NCBI GenBank assembly: GCA_017303875.1
Contig: JAFLBP010000001.1
Coordinates: 124,001-188,000 of the forward strand
Origin: Chitinophagales bacterium
GTDB lineage: Bacteria; Bacteroidota; Bacteroidia; Chitinophagales; Saprospiraceae
DNA length: 64,000 nt
Reading direction: 5' to 3'
Under the pieces are notes generated by a model. The model had not been told where the DNA came from. It saw only the letters and a program-made list of their open reading frames with translations, and did not search any database. Shown here piece after piece: positions 9,131 through 18,423 of the stretch. The position numbers and the translations under genes were made by a program. The first letter of the stretch is position 1. Every line of letters begins with the position of its first letter.

Positions 9131-10987
9131 ATGGCAAAAACTCAAAACATGATTGGGACACTTAACGCCGTTGGCTCCAATGTCGAATCCTGGGTAAAGG
9201 AATGGTCCGATTTTCTCCAACCCGATCAGGTTTACTGGTGCGACGGTTCGCAGGAAGAATACGACCGGATGTGCCAATCGCTGGTAGACAAGGGCACTTT
9301 CATCAAACTCAACCCGGAAAAACGCCCGAACAGTTTCGCCTGTTTTTCTGACCCCAGCGACGTAGCCCGTGTAGAAGACCGTACATTCATTTGTACCCGC
9401 CGCAAGGATGATGCCGGCCCTAACAACAACTGGGAAGAGCCTTCCGCAATGAAGCAGGAGCTGAACGCCCTCATGCGCGGTTGTATGCGCGGCCGTACCA
9501 TGTACGTCATTCCCTTCTGTATGGGACCACTCGGTTCTCCTCTTTCACATATTGGCATTCAAATCACCGACTCGGAGTACGTGGTGGTCAATATGCGCAT
9601 CATGACCCGTATGGGCGATGCCGTAATGAAAGAACTCGGCGACGGTCATTTTGTAAAATGTGTTCATACGGTTGGCGCCCCGCTCGAACCCGGTCAGGAA
9701 GACAGCAAGTGGCCATGTAACCCGAAAGTGAAATACATCACGCACTTCCCCGAAGAGCGCCTGATCGTTTCTTACGGTTCCGGCTACGGTGGTAATGCCT
9801 TGTTGGGTAAAAAATGTTTCGCCCTGCGCATCGCGTCCTTTATGGCCCGCGAAGAAGGCTGGCTGGCTGAGCACATGCTCATCCTCGGCGTGGAAGACCC
9901 CAAAGGTGAAAAAACCTATGTGGCCGCCGCATTCCCAAGCGCCTGCGGTAAAACCAACTTCGCCATGCTCATTCCGCCTAAAGAAATGGGCGGTTATAAA
10001 GTGACCACCGTTGGCGATGATATTGCCTGGATCAAACCCGGCGACGATGGCCGTCTTTACGCCATCAACCCCGAAGCCGGCTACTTCGGCGTAGCGCCGG
10101 GCACCAATGAAAAAACCAACCCCAACGCGATGGCCTCCATCCGTGCCAACAGCATTTTCACCAATGTAGCCATCACACCCGACGGCGATGTATGGTGGGA
10201 AGGTATGAGCAAAGAGGTGCCGGAAGGCATGATCGACTGGCATGGCAAACCCTACGACCCGAGTCTTGGCCAGCCAGCCGCACACCCGAACGCCCGCTTC
10301 ACCGCACCGGCCACTCAAAACCCGGCAATCGACCCCGAATGGGAAAATCCGCAGGGTGTACCCATTGCAGCGTTTATTTTCGGCGGCCGACGCAGCACCA
10401 CCATCCCCTTGGTATACCAGTCGTTTAACTGGAGTTTCGGCGTATACCTTGCCGCAACGATGGGTTCGGAACGTACCGCCGCAGCCTTTGGTAATATCGG
10501 TGAAGTGCGCCGCGATCCCTATGCCATGCTGCCTTTCTTGGGCTATCACATGGGCGACTATTTCAACCACTGGCTTGAAATGGGCCGCAGCCTGCCCAAC
10601 CCGCCGCGTATTTTTGGTGTAAACTGGTTCCGAAAAGACGAAAACGGCAACTTTATGTGGCCCGGTTTCGGAGAAAATATGCGTGTATTGAAATGGATCA
10701 TCGACCGCGCAAAAGGCCGTGCGTCTGCGGTTGAAAGCCCGATCGGCTGGATGCCCCGCCACCGTCATATCGACTGGACCGGCAACGAGCAATTCGGCAA
10801 AGATGACTTTAACAAGATCATGACCATCGACCGGGAAGACTGGAAAAAAGAATTGCTGGGGCAACATGAATTGTTCGAGCAACTCTACGACCGTCTGCCC
10901 AAAGAATTCCTCTTCATGCGCGAGCTGCTGCTCTCGCAACTCTGGCGCTCGCCCGAACAATGGGGTCAGCAGGAAGAGCGAATTTAA
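9131..10987 (+). CDS. pckG: Phosphoenolpyruvate carboxykinase (GTP)
   Basis: A 618-residue cytosolic enzyme converting oxaloacetate plus GTP to phosphoenolpyruvate, GDP and CO2, the entry step of gluconeogenesis. The length matches the GTP-dependent family (~600), not the ATP type (~530). The kinase-1a P-loop reads FPSACGKTN (~residues 268-276) and contains the reactive Cys typical of GTP-PEPCKs. VGDDIAW, the FGGRR block with Arg residues, and the C-terminal [12 protein letters not shown] [12 protein letters not shown] region are also present. It is a single gene with a ~190-bp upstream region carrying a candidate promoter and a 9-bp palindrome, suggesting carbon-source regulation (inference). 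A small-word palindrome follows the gene. Confidence 0.97.
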   Translation: MAKTQNMIGTLNAVGSNVESWVKEWSDFLQPDQVYWCDGSQEEYDRMCQSLVDKGTFIKLNPEKRPNSFACFSDPSDVARVEDRTFICTRRKDDAGPNNNWEEPSAMKQELNALMRGCMRGRTMYVIPFCMGPLGSPLSHIGIQITDSEYVVVNMRIMTRMGDAVMKELGDGHFVKCVHTVGAPLEPGQEDSKWPCNPKVKYITHFPEERLIVSYGSGYGGNALLGKKCFALRIASFMAREEGWLAEHMLILGVEDPKGEKTYVAAAFPSACGKTNFAMLIPPKEMGGYKVTTVGDDIAWIKPGDDGRLYAINPEAGYFGVAPGTNEKTNPNAMASIRANSIFTNVAITPDGDVWWEGMSKEVPEGMIDWHGKPYDPSLGQPAAHPNARFTAPATQNPAIDPEWENPQGVPIAAFIFGGRRSTTIPLVYQSFNWSFGVYLAATMGSERTAAAFGNIGEVRRDPYAMLPFLGYHMGDYFNHWLEMGRSLPNPPRIFGVNWFRKDENGNFMWPGFGENMRVLKWIIDRAKGRASAVESPIGWMPRHRHIDWTGNEQFGKDDFNKIMTIDREDWKKELLGQHELFEQLYDRLPKEFLFMRELLLSQLWRSPEQWGQQEERI

Positions 10988-11000
10988 TACAAGCGTTTGA

Positions 11001-11068
11001 GTGTTTAGGTGTTTGAGTGTTTTGGTATTTGAGTTATTCGATACTAAAACACTCAAACACTAAAACAC
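11001..11068. repeat. Low-complexity palindrome after pckG (word GTGTTTGAGTGTTT)
   Basis: The 28-nt arms 11001-11028 and 11041-11068 pair with 25/28 matches across a 12-nt loop. The arms consist of degenerate repeats of TTTGAGTG/TTTTAGTG. The right-arm words (ACTAAAACAC, ACTCAAACAC) recur unpaired at 13671-13712 and 34747-34790. It probably folds in the pckG transcript and could terminate or stabilise it; there is no T-run directly after. Confidence 0.7.
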
Positions 11069-11135
11069 CAAGCCCCTTATATCTCATTGTTGTAAAGGCC
11101 TCTTCTTGGTTTTGTTGTACTAAAAAATACCTGTT

Positions 11136-11702
11136 ATGCATCGTCCCGACGACTTTGATAAACTCATCAACCGCAACAACGAGCAGTTACAAAAACTGCA
11201 CGAAATTGTTCGGGAGGCTATGCACGAACAGGAGTTGATCACGCAAAACTTACTCCATCCTCCGGAAGAAACATTATCGACCGGGCAAAAGATCTCCGAT
11301 AAAGTAGCTCGCTTTGGCGGCAGCTGGAAGTTCATCATTTCATTTGGCATAATACTGGCACTTTGGATTGGGTACAACAGCCTTGCCCTTACGAAGGATC
11401 AATTTGATCCTTATCCCTTTATTTTGATGAATTTAGTGCTTTCCTGTATCGCTGCCTTACAGGCGCCTATCATCATGATGAGCCAGAACAGGCAAGAGGA
11501 AAAAGACCGAATGCGCAGCGAAAACGATTATCTCGTCAATTTAAAAGCAGAACTTGAAATCCGTAGCCTGCACCAGAAAATTGATTTGTTACTCGAAGAG
11601 CAAAATAAAACCCTGTACGACATTCAGAAGCAGCAATATGATTTATTGCTGGAGCTAAATCGAAAACTGGATCACCTGAATCAAAAAATCGGAAAACCAT
11701 AG
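11136..11702 (+). CDS. DUF1003 family membrane protein
   Basis: A 188-residue protein with two predicted transmembrane helices in the middle (~65-85 and ~95-115), around FGGSWKFI, LALWIGYNSL and YPFILMNLVLSCIAALQAP. These are the hallmark blocks of DUF1003. A hydrophilic N-terminus precedes them, and a ~70-residue C-terminal coiled coil (LKAELEIRSLHQKIDLLLEEQNK) follows. No biochemical function is established for the family. The ATG follows an A-rich stretch. The stop is 24 bp before the CoA-transferase ATG, so co-transcription is possible. Confidence 0.88.
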   Translation: MHRPDDFDKLINRNNEQLQKLHEIVREAMHEQELITQNLLHPPEETLSTGQKISDKVARFGGSWKFIISFGIILALWIGYNSLALTKDQFDPYPFILMNLVLSCIAALQAPIIMMSQNRQEEKDRMRSENDYLVNLKAELEIRSLHQKIDLLLEEQNKTLYDIQKQQYDLLLELNRKLDHLNQKIGKP

Positions 11703-11726
11703 TTGCGACACATTCAACCCAATTAT

Positions 11727-13004
11727 ATGCACACCTACATCCCGGCTTCAGAAGCCGTTAATCTGATTCAAAGCGGCCAACGCATTTTCATTCAGGGCGC
11801 TGCCGCAACACCCCAGCCACTTATAGAAGCCCTCATTGCCCGCGCAGGCGAACTTAGGGACGTCGAGATTTGCCACCTGCACACCGAAGGCGACGCGCCC
11901 TATTCTGATGAAAAATATGAGGCTGCTTTCAAAATCAACAGCTTTTTTATCGGCGCTAATATGCGGCCGCATATCGGAAAATTGCACGCACAGTATGTGC
12001 CTGTTTTCCTGAGCGAAATTCCGGCCCTGTTTCGCCGCGACATCCTGCCGCTCGACGTAGCACTCGTACACGTCTCTCCGCCAGATAAACACGGCTTTTG
12101 CTCCCTTGGCGTTTCTGTCGACGTGACGCGCGCCGCCGTAGAAAAAGCCAAAAAGGTTATTGCACTGGTTAATCCGCAAATGCCGCGCTCGCACGGTGAC
12201 GGGATTATCCACGTTTCCAAAATCAATGCTATGGTGTGGGAAGATACGCCGCTGTTTGAGCATGATTTCGGAAAACCCAGCGAAGAGGAAATGGCTATTG
12301 GCCGCCATGTGGCCGGATTGGTGGAAGATGGCTCCTGCCTGCAAATGGGCATCGGCGGCATCCCAAATGCTGTACTTACCTGCCTGCACGGATTTAAACA
12401 CCTCGGCGTACACACCGAAATGTTCTCCGACGGCATTATTCCGCTTGTGGAAAAAGGCGTTATTGACGGCAGCCGGAAAAAACTCAATCCGGGCAAAATT
12501 GTATCCTCCTTCGTCATGGGCAGCCGCAAACTCTACGACTTTGTAGACGATAACCCCATGATCGCCATGCTTGATGCCTCCTATGTGAACAGCACCACCA
12601 ACATTTACCAAAACAAACAGGTGGTGGCCATCAACTCCGCCATTGAGGTTGACCTCAGCGGACAGGTTTGTGCCGACAGCATCGGCTCGCGTATGTACTC
12701 GGGTGTGGGCGGACAAATGGACTTCATTCGCGGCGCAGCACTTTCCAAAGGCGGCAAACCTATTATTGCCCTCGGATCGGCAACCAATAAAGGCGTGAGT
12801 AAAATTGTACCCACCCTCAAATCCGGCGCCGGCGTAGTGACTACCCGTGCGCACGTACACTACATTGCTACCGAGTATGGCGTGGTGGACTTATACGGCA
12901 AAAACCTGGCACAGCGCGCCAAAGCACTGATCAGTATTGCGCACCCCGATCATCGGGAAACCTTGGAGCGTGAGGCGTATGAGCTGTTTGGGAAGGGCTG
13001 GTGA
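11727..13004 (+). CDS. Acetyl-CoA hydrolase/transferase family protein (4-hydroxybutyrate CoA-transferase-like)
   Basis: A 425-residue cytosolic family I CoA-transferase. The ATG at 11727 was chosen over an in-frame TTG at 11703, because the family begins near the YIPASEAVNLIQSG block. Conserved stretches include IQGAAATPQPL, HTEMFSDGI (about residues 228-236), NSAIEVDLSGQV and YSGVGGQMDFIRGA. One of the conserved glutamates in HTEMFSDG or SAIEVDL should form the Glu-CoA intermediate; by position I favour the first, without certainty. Members move CoA between acetyl-CoA and 4-hydroxybutyrate, butyrate or propionate, and the substrate cannot be read from sequence. The gene converges with the next one across a 28-bp gap. 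Confidence 0.9.
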   Translation: MHTYIPASEAVNLIQSGQRIFIQGAAATPQPLIEALIARAGELRDVEICHLHTEGDAPYSDEKYEAAFKINSFFIGANMRPHIGKLHAQYVPVFLSEIPALFRRDILPLDVALVHVSPPDKHGFCSLGVSVDVTRAAVEKAKKVIALVNPQMPRSHGDGIIHVSKINAMVWEDTPLFEHDFGKPSEEEMAIGRHVAGLVEDGSCLQMGIGGIPNAVLTCLHGFKHLGVHTEMFSDGIIPLVEKGVIDGSRKKLNPGKIVSSFVMGSRKLYDFVDDNPMIAMLDASYVNSTTNIYQNKQVVAINSAIEVDLSGQVCADSIGSRMYSGVGGQMDFIRGAALSKGGKPIIALGSATNKGVSKIVPTLKSGAGVVTTRAHVHYIATEYGVVDLYGKNLAQRAKALISIAHPDHRETLEREAYELFGKGW

Positions 13005-13032
13005 GCAGATTTAAAAGCCACTAACAAAATAT

Positions 13033-13476
13033 TCACTCCTTCGGAATTGGTCGCCAGGTATAACTTTTATGGACGATCTTCCAGCGTCCCTGGTATTTGA
13101 GCAGTAAAAAATAGTCGGTAAAAATACGCCAGTTGGGAATTACGATTTCCACTTTCGCAATGGCCGCATCTTTTTCAAAATCAATGGAGACGATGCGGCC
13201 GGCGCGGTTATTTTTCTCCCCCGTTTTAATACCGTTGATATAGGCTTCTCCATCGCGGACGAGCAAGCTGTCCTGTGCGCTTACGGCATACAAGTTAAAA
13301 TCAGGGTGAAAAGCCCGGCGCACCCGTTCCGGATCGCCGTTGGCCGTACCCTCGATGTAATCGGTGAGTGTTGAAGTGATTTGTTCAAAATCCGATTTTC
13401 CGTTACTGCTTTGCGCATTTAGCTCCGCAGCAACAAGCAAAAACAGGTTAAGCAGTAAAAGTTTGACTGGTTGCAT
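13033..13476 (-). CDS. Secreted NTF2-like protein (putative lumazine-binding / SnoaL-like)
   Basis: A 147-residue protein. The start is placed at the ATG (13476) that gives a signal peptide ending LNAQ; a longer frame to 13515 has an implausible N-terminus. The mature part fits the Lumazine_bd_2/DUF4440 NTF2-like fold: an N-terminal helix (FEQITSTLTDYIEGTANGD), the RRAFHPDFNLY block, and beta strands with AAIAKVEI and GRWKIVHKSYTW. Family members bind small hydrophobic ligands or are uncharacterised enzymes; the role is unknown. It converges with the CoA-transferase gene and probably stands alone. Confidence 0.75.
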   Translation of the reverse strand: MQPVKLLLLNLFLLVAAELNAQSSNGKSDFEQITSTLTDYIEGTANGDPERVRRAFHPDFNLYAVSAQDSLLVRDGEAYINGIKTGEKNNRAGRIVSIDFEKDAAIAKVEIVIPNWRIFTDYFLLLKYQGRWKIVHKSYTWRPIPKE

Positions 13477-13534
13477 ACATGTTGATGTTTGTAAAAAAGA
13501 GCAACAAAGCCTCACAATAGTTGCATCTCAAAAA

Positions 13535-13651
13535 TTCATCGTTACAAAAAGTCGCCACGAATGCACGAATAAGCGCTACTCGCAGTATTCATCGTTCATC
13601 ACTCATCGTTCATCGTTACAAAAAGTCGCCACGAATGCACGAATAAGCGCT
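13535..13651. repeat. 43-bp perfect direct repeat pair with GCCACGAATGCACGAAT core
   Basis: Positions 13535-13577 and 13609-13651 are identical over 43 nt, separated by a 31-nt spacer of CATCGTTCATCACT words. The core GCCACGAATGCACGAAT occurs again at ~34647-34663 and partly at ~34718. It is non-coding and unlike the neighbouring genes. Two copies with a low-complexity spacer do not make a CRISPR array. Confidence 0.85.
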
Positions 13652-13667
13652 GCTCCCTGCATTTCCC

Positions 13668-13735
13668 AAAATACTAAAACACTAAAATACTAAAACACCA
13701 AAACACTCATCGTTCATCACTCATCGTTCATCGTT
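13668..13735. repeat. Low-complexity word array (ACTAAAACAC, then CATCGTTCATCACT)
   Basis: Tandem degenerate copies of AATACTAAAACAC are followed by CATCGTTCATCACTCATCG words. The first part matches the right arm of the palindrome after pckG, here without a partner arm. It lies just downstream of the terminator of the OMP28-type gene. Confidence 0.7.
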
Positions 13736-13779
13736 AAAAAAAAGCTCCCCGCTTCACGAGACATCGCGAAGCGGGGAGC
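13736..13779 (-). terminator. Strong intrinsic terminator of the OMP28-type gene
   Basis: On the minus strand a perfect 12-bp GC-rich stem (13768-13779 with 13744-13755, GCTCCCCGCTTC) is followed by eight T (A-run 13736-13743 on the plus strand). It lies 32 bp after the stop of the minus-strand gene. This is the cleanest terminator in the window. Confidence 0.92.
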
Positions 13780-13810
13780 AGCATTTATGGAAAACTAATT
13801 TTCCCTCAAA

Positions 13811-15736
13811 TTACTTGATTACAACCAGCTGAGTGGAAGCAACGCCGTCTTTGGTTTGCAGCACAACGCGGTAAGCGCCGGCAGCCAGCGCAGCAGCATT
13901 GAGTTCAACGGTATGTTGGCCGGCTTGCAGATCGCCCAGGTTGTTGGACTGAGCAAGTTTGCCGTAAGCATCAAATACATTGAGCTGGATAGATTCTGTT
14001 TGCTCCAGTGTGAAGAACACATTGGTGTTGCCACGAGCAGGGTTCGGCTGAACTTTGAAGTTATTCAGACCAACGATGTCTTTGGTCGAAACAGCTTGTT
14101 GTACGTTCAGGTTGTCCATCCACAGCAGGTTACCGTAACCGGAAGTACCGCGCAGGCGCACGAGCACGTCAGATTGGCCGGCATAAGCATTGAGGCTTAC
14201 TTCCTGAGAAACCCAGTCGGCAGCAGTCGGAACAAAGATTGCAGTTTGCGGCGGAACAGTGGCCAGTGCGGCACCTTGTTTGTCGTAGACAGTTGTCCAG
14301 GTAGTACCACAGTTGGTAGAAACGTCAACACGCAGACGGTCGTTGATGTTGGAAGCATCGTAGTACGTGTGTGCGTAGTCGAAAGTCAGGGTTGCAGCCG
14401 GAACGGCAGTCAGATCCATTTTAGGCAGGATCAGTTCAGCAGTTTGACCGTTCGGGATGTTGTAGAAGTCGAGGTACATAGCACCTTCAGACTGGCCATA
14501 AGCACCCAGAATAGAAGGATTTGCCCAGCTACCAATTACTTCCCAGCTACCGGCAGCGGCAGCGCGGAAGCCCCAGCCAGCGGGCGGGAATGCAGGTGTT
14601 TCGAACTCAGCTGTTACCGGCGGTACGCTGAGGTCAACCATAGCATTTACAGTTACATTGCCTTTGGAAGCAACGAGATTGGTGATCGGGCCATTGCTGG
14701 TCGATACAACCTGAAGCGTGATACCGGAATTACCCGAAGTAGTCAGCGCGATAGCTGGCAGGGTAACTGTAGTCGTCAGGTTCGGGTTGAGGTTACCCGT
14801 CCAGTTGTAGATTTCCCACGGGCCGTTACCGACGCGGTAGCGAATGGTTGCAGCAGTCATAGCGGCAGAACCAGTGTTGCGGAGGGTAAATACCGGAGAG
14901 AAGGTATTTGCGCAAACTAATTTGTAGGCGTTGGTAGCGCTTAGCGTGATGCTGGCGAAGCTACCACCCGGTACATCAAGGTTGGGCAGCGAGCGAGCCG
15001 ATTGCCAAACCTGGCCGTCGGTGTCATCTTGCAGCCAGGCAGCTGCTTCGATGTTGTCGAGGTTGTAGAAGTTGTCGAGGCCCCAACCGAAAGTGAAGGT
15101 TTTGCTTTCACCGGCAGTGAAAGCACCGGTAGCAGTACCGTCTGCATTCGGAAGCAGCTTGCGCATTACGTTGGAGAACTCCAGTTCGCCATTTGTACCG
15201 GGAGCTGTCGTGAATTTGATTTCACGCTCAGTGATCGCCAGACGCAGGAAAAGGTCGCCAGTCAGCGCGGCATCGGAAGTGATGGTTACAGTTACGTAAA
15301 CAGAGTCAAAATCAGCGCTCAACACGTGGCTGACACTCATTTGAACCGGTGTCAGTTCGTCATAAGCAGCAGTCAGCTCTTCCGGCTCCATGCAGGCAGG
15401 TGCGCCATCGTAAGCACCGCAGTCATTTGCCAGTACTTTACCGTTCAGGAAACCATTGGGTACACCGCTTACGCCGTAGTAAGATACGCGATCGGCAACG
15501 TCACCCGGATTTTGCAGGTTCATCGGGTCAGTACCTGGCCAGCTGGTCTGATATTTGATAACGGTTACGATGGAATCAGCTTCAGCGAGTTTGGCATTAA
15601 ATGCCGGGTTTTGCGAAGCGCAGGGCGGGCAGGAGGCTTGAGTAAACTCTTCTACCAGTACGCGACGCTTGTGCTGTGCAAATGTCGGAATGGCAATAGC
15701 CAGCAGCACGACAGCAAGGAGTAGTCTTTTTTGCAT
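13811..15736 (-). CDS. OMP28-type thioredoxin-like protein with T9SS type A sorting domain
   Basis: A 641-residue secreted protein. The ATG at 15736 was chosen (signal peptide ending TFAQ) over an in-frame TTG at 15748. An N-terminal Omp28/thioredoxin-like domain (about 25-225) starts with VEEFTQASCPPCASQNP, so a CxxC pair is present and a disulfide-related role is possible. A beta-rich middle (~250-350) follows, then a jelly-roll/MAM-like domain (~385-545, FETPAFPPAGWGF ... LLWMDNLNV), and a T9SS type A sorting domain (KVQPNPARGNTNVFF ... AGAYRVVLQTKDG). A consensus promoter and a near-perfect terminator enclose it as a single-gene unit, and both features suggest high expression (inference). 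Its exact role is unknown; OMP28 was named as a surface protein of Porphyromonas. Confidence 0.9.
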   Translation of the reverse strand: MQKRLLLAVVLLAIAIPTFAQHKRRVLVEEFTQASCPPCASQNPAFNAKLAEADSIVTVIKYQTSWPGTDPMNLQNPGDVADRVSYYGVSGVPNGFLNGKVLANDCGAYDGAPACMEPEELTAAYDELTPVQMSVSHVLSADFDSVYVTVTITSDAALTGDLFLRLAITEREIKFTTAPGTNGELEFSNVMRKLLPNADGTATGAFTAGESKTFTFGWGLDNFYNLDNIEAAAWLQDDTDGQVWQSARSLPNLDVPGGSFASITLSATNAYKLVCANTFSPVFTLRNTGSAAMTAATIRYRVGNGPWEIYNWTGNLNPNLTTTVTLPAIALTTSGNSGITLQVVSTSNGPITNLVASKGNVTVNAMVDLSVPPVTAEFETPAFPPAGWGFRAAAAGSWEVIGSWANPSILGAYGQSEGAMYLDFYNIPNGQTAELILPKMDLTAVPAATLTFDYAHTYYDASNINDRLRVDVSTNCGTTWTTVYDKQGAALATVPPQTAIFVPTAADWVSQEVSLNAYAGQSDVLVRLRGTSGYGNLLWMDNLNVQQAVSTKDIVGLNNFKVQPNPARGNTNVFFTLEQTESIQLNVFDAYGKLAQSNNLGDLQAGQHTVELNAAALAAGAYRVVLQTKDGVASTQLVVIK

Positions 15737-15770
15737 AGTTTTGAGCAAATTTTAGTTAGTGATTTCGTCG

Positions 15771-15778
15771 CAAATATA
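15771..15778 (-). promoter_or_regulatory. -7 box TATATTTG for the OMP28-type gene
   Basis: A full TAnnTTTG match on the minus strand, ending 34 nt before the ATG at 15736. A TTG lies upstream at 15794-15792, closer than usual. Confidence 0.65.
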
Positions 15779-15928
15779 CTATATGTATGTGCAACACCTA
15801 TGCCTTGAGCAAAAAATGTCAAACCATGACAATTAATCCTAATTCTATTTGGAAATGTACAAGCTGTAACATTTGGGAACTTTAAAGCAAAAATCTTGTT
15901 TCTCACAGCGCAAGCCCCTGAAAACCCA

Positions 15929-15936
15929 TACTTTTG
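15929..15936 (+). promoter_or_regulatory. -7 box TACTTTTG for mutS2
   Basis: A full TAnnTTTG match 67 nt before the mutS2 ATG, in the divergent 255-bp region shared with the OMP28-type gene. Confidence 0.6.
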
Positions 15937-16003
15937 CAGCCCAAAAAACGAATTTATCCCTTTACAATTTAAAAGGATCGCTCGTTTTCACGCCTGATTT
16001 TGA

Positions 16004-18400
16004 ATGTTAAATATGACTTTTGAGCCGAAAGACGTCTTTCAAAAACTCGAATTCGATAAAATTCTCGACCTCCTCACCAAGGAGGCCTTTACACCCATGG
16101 CTGCCGAAATACTGGCCGCCACAGAACCCCTGACAGATGCCGGAACCATCGACCGCCTCCTGCGCGAAGGCCGTGAACTGAAACTCCTGCTCGAAAAAAA
16201 CGAGCGCTTCCCCCTGGAAATATTCGACGACATCCGGCCGGACCTCAAGCTCCTGGACATTGACGGCTACACCTTGCCCTCGGATGCCTTTCAACGCATT
16301 CTGCGCATTCTGCGCCTGTGCAAGGAAATTTTCCGCTACCTCAACAGCGGCGCACGCAGGGAAATTTATCCAAAACTCTATGACCGTATCCGGCATCTCA
16401 GTTTCGATGAGACCCTCATTGCGCTCATCACCCGCGTTTTCGACGACAAAGGCGACATCCGTCCCGATGCCTCCCCAGAACTCCAGCGCATCCGCAAAGA
16501 AATCCAGCAAAAACTCCGCGAAATCGACGGCCGATTCCGCAGTATTATGCAGGATTATCGCGGCAAAGGCTGGCTCACCGATAATGCCGAAAGTTTCCGC
16601 AACGGCCGCCGGGTACTCTCTGTACCCGCCGAGCACAAGCGTAAAATCCGCGGGATTATCCATGATGAAAGTGATACGGGCAGAACTGCATTCATTGAAC
16701 CGGAAGGCATCATTGAGATCAACAATGACCTGTTCGACCTTGAAAATGAGGAAAAACGTGAAATTTTCCGCATCCTCCGCGACCTCAGCACCGCCATTCG
16801 CCCCTATGGCCCTGCATTGGGCGATTACCTGGCGCTGCTCATCGAGTTTGACCTCATCCGCGCCCGCGCCAGATTAGCCCTGCACCTTCGTGCCGGTATG
16901 CCAATTTTGAAAGAAAAACCCATTATTGGCATCAAAAAAGGATATCACCCCCTACTCTATCTGAAAAATAAAGGGCAAGGCCGCAAAACCATTCCCTTCG
17001 ACCTGCGCCTCAGCCCGGAAAACCATATTCTGATCCTTTCCGGACCAAATGCCGGCGGTAAATCGGTCGCCATGAAATCGGTGGGCCTCCTGCAACTCAT
17101 GGTGCAGTCCGGACTACTCGTCCCGGTGCATGAATTAAGCGAATTCGGTATTTTTCAGCAGATATTTGCCGATATCGGCGATCAGCAAAGCCTCGACGAC
17201 GACCTGAGTACCTACTCCTCCCGCCTGCGCAACGCCCGCGCTTTTCTGCAAAAAGCCAACCCCCAAACCCTCGTATTGGTGGATGAAATGGGCAGCGGTA
17301 CCGACCCAAAACCCGGCGGCGCCATCGCCGAAGCCATCCTGCGCCAGTTGCACCGCAAAGGCGTTTATGCCGTCGTTACAACCCACTACTCCAACCTGAA
17401 AGTGTTTGCTTTCCGCAATCCGGGACTGCTGAATGGCAACATGCATTTCGATAAAGACAGCCTGTCGCCTACCTACGAACTGAAAGTCGGAAGGCCCGGC
17501 AGCAGCTACGCCTTTGAAATTGCAGCAAAAAGCGGGCTGCCGAAAGAAATTATCGATTATGCCCGAAACCGAACCGGTCCCGAAACCGCAGTAGACGATA
17601 TTCTGATCGAATTGCAGCGCGAAAAGCAGGAACTCGAAGAAAAACTGCGCGCGGTACTGGAAAAAGAACAATCGCTCGAACGCCTCATTAAAACCTACGA
17701 CAGCCTGCACGGCGAACTGGAGGTAAAGCGCCGCAAACTCAAAATTGATCAGAAAGAATTGGAGTTGCAACGCAATGCCAATACGATCCGGGAGATCGAC
17801 AAGGTAGTGCGTGAATTAAAACAGGAAAAAAATCTCGACCGCGCCAAACAACTCAGCGAACAGCTGAAAACCGAAAATGCGGAAAAAGCAAAGTTGGTTG
17901 ATGATATTCACGAACAGGTGGTGCAATTAGAAGACAAAAACAAATCCGCTGCGCAAAAGCCACTTGAGGCTGGCGATTTTGTCCGTCTGCGCTCCGGCGG
18001 CGCTACCGGCCGCGTAGAAAGCATCAAAGGCAACAAAGCCATTGTGGCTATGGGGGAATTGCGGGTAACAGCCCTTGTGCGCGACCTGATTCCCGCCAAT
18101 GAACCCATCCGACAGCAGGCCAGTATTGCCACCACCGATCTGCAACGCGCAGCTGCTTTCGAACCCAAACTCGACCTGCGGGGCTTCAGCAAAGATGAAG
18201 CGCTGCGTACGCTGGAGCGATTTGTCGATAACGCCCTGATGTCGAGCGCCGACAGCCTGCGCATCCTCCACGGAAAAGGAGACGGCATTTTGCGCAAGGT
18301 AGTGCGCCAGAAACTACGCGAATACGGTGGCACCATCGGGCGGGCTTACCATCCCGAACAAGATCAGGGCGGCGACGGCGTTACCATAGTTGAACTCTGA
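16004..18400 (+). CDS. mutS2: MutS2 family ATPase with Smr domain
   Basis: A 798-residue protein of usual family length; the start at 16004 or the ATG at 16013 are both possible. It has the MutS core and clamp helices in the N-terminal ~330 residues, and Walker A GPNAGGKS (~347-354). Walker B with LVLVDEMGSGTDP lies at ~424-436, then the TTHYSNLK block and a long coiled coil (~515-635). A KOW-like segment (GDFVRLRSGGATGRVESIKGN) and a C-terminal Smr domain with DLRG (~724) and HGKG (~756) follow. MutS2 proteins are ATPases with Smr nuclease activity, linked to suppression of recombination and, in Bacillus, to rescue of collided ribosomes. It lacks the mismatch-recognition domain of MutS. Probably co-transcribed with the small gene 23 bp downstream. 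Confidence 0.97.
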   Translation: MLNMTFEPKDVFQKLEFDKILDLLTKEAFTPMAAEILAATEPLTDAGTIDRLLREGRELKLLLEKNERFPLEIFDDIRPDLKLLDIDGYTLPSDAFQRILRILRLCKEIFRYLNSGARREIYPKLYDRIRHLSFDETLIALITRVFDDKGDIRPDASPELQRIRKEIQQKLREIDGRFRSIMQDYRGKGWLTDNAESFRNGRRVLSVPAEHKRKIRGIIHDESDTGRTAFIEPEGIIEINNDLFDLENEEKREIFRILRDLSTAIRPYGPALGDYLALLIEFDLIRARARLALHLRAGMPILKEKPIIGIKKGYHPLLYLKNKGQGRKTIPFDLRLSPENHILILSGPNAGGKSVAMKSVGLLQLMVQSGLLVPVHELSEFGIFQQIFADIGDQQSLDDDLSTYSSRLRNARAFLQKANPQTLVLVDEMGSGTDPKPGGAIAEAILRQLHRKGVYAVVTTHYSNLKVFAFRNPGLLNGNMHFDKDSLSPTYELKVGRPGSSYAFEIAAKSGLPKEIIDYARNRTGPETAVDDILIELQREKQELEEKLRAVLEKEQSLERLIKTYDSLHGELEVKRRKLKIDQKELELQRNANTIREIDKVVRELKQEKNLDRAKQLSEQLKTENAEKAKLVDDIHEQVVQLEDKNKSAAQKPLEAGDFVRLRSGGATGRVESIKGNKAIVAMGELRVTALVRDLIPANEPIRQQASIATTDLQRAAAFEPKLDLRGFSKDEALRTLERFVDNALMSSADSLRILHGKGDGILRKVVRQKLREYGGTIGRAYHPEQDQGGDGVTIVEL

Positions 18401-18423
18401 GTTTTTCATCAATCATCCATAAT

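Noticed and set aside
9545..11056. 503-codon open frame antisense to pckG
   Set aside because: It lies opposite a full-length, motif-complete pckG; long antisense frames arise from the codon bias of this genome, and the translation matches no family I know.
11748..12860. 370-codon open frame antisense to the CoA-transferase gene
   Set aside because: Shadow of a well-supported gene with all family motifs on the other strand.
13535..13651. Possible mini-CRISPR array
   Set aside because: Only two copies, the spacer is a low-complexity word array also found elsewhere, and there are no cas genes.
13364..13693. Plus-strand frame over the direct repeats
   Set aside because: Made of non-coding repeat DNA and the antisense of the NTF2-like gene; no promoter or family.
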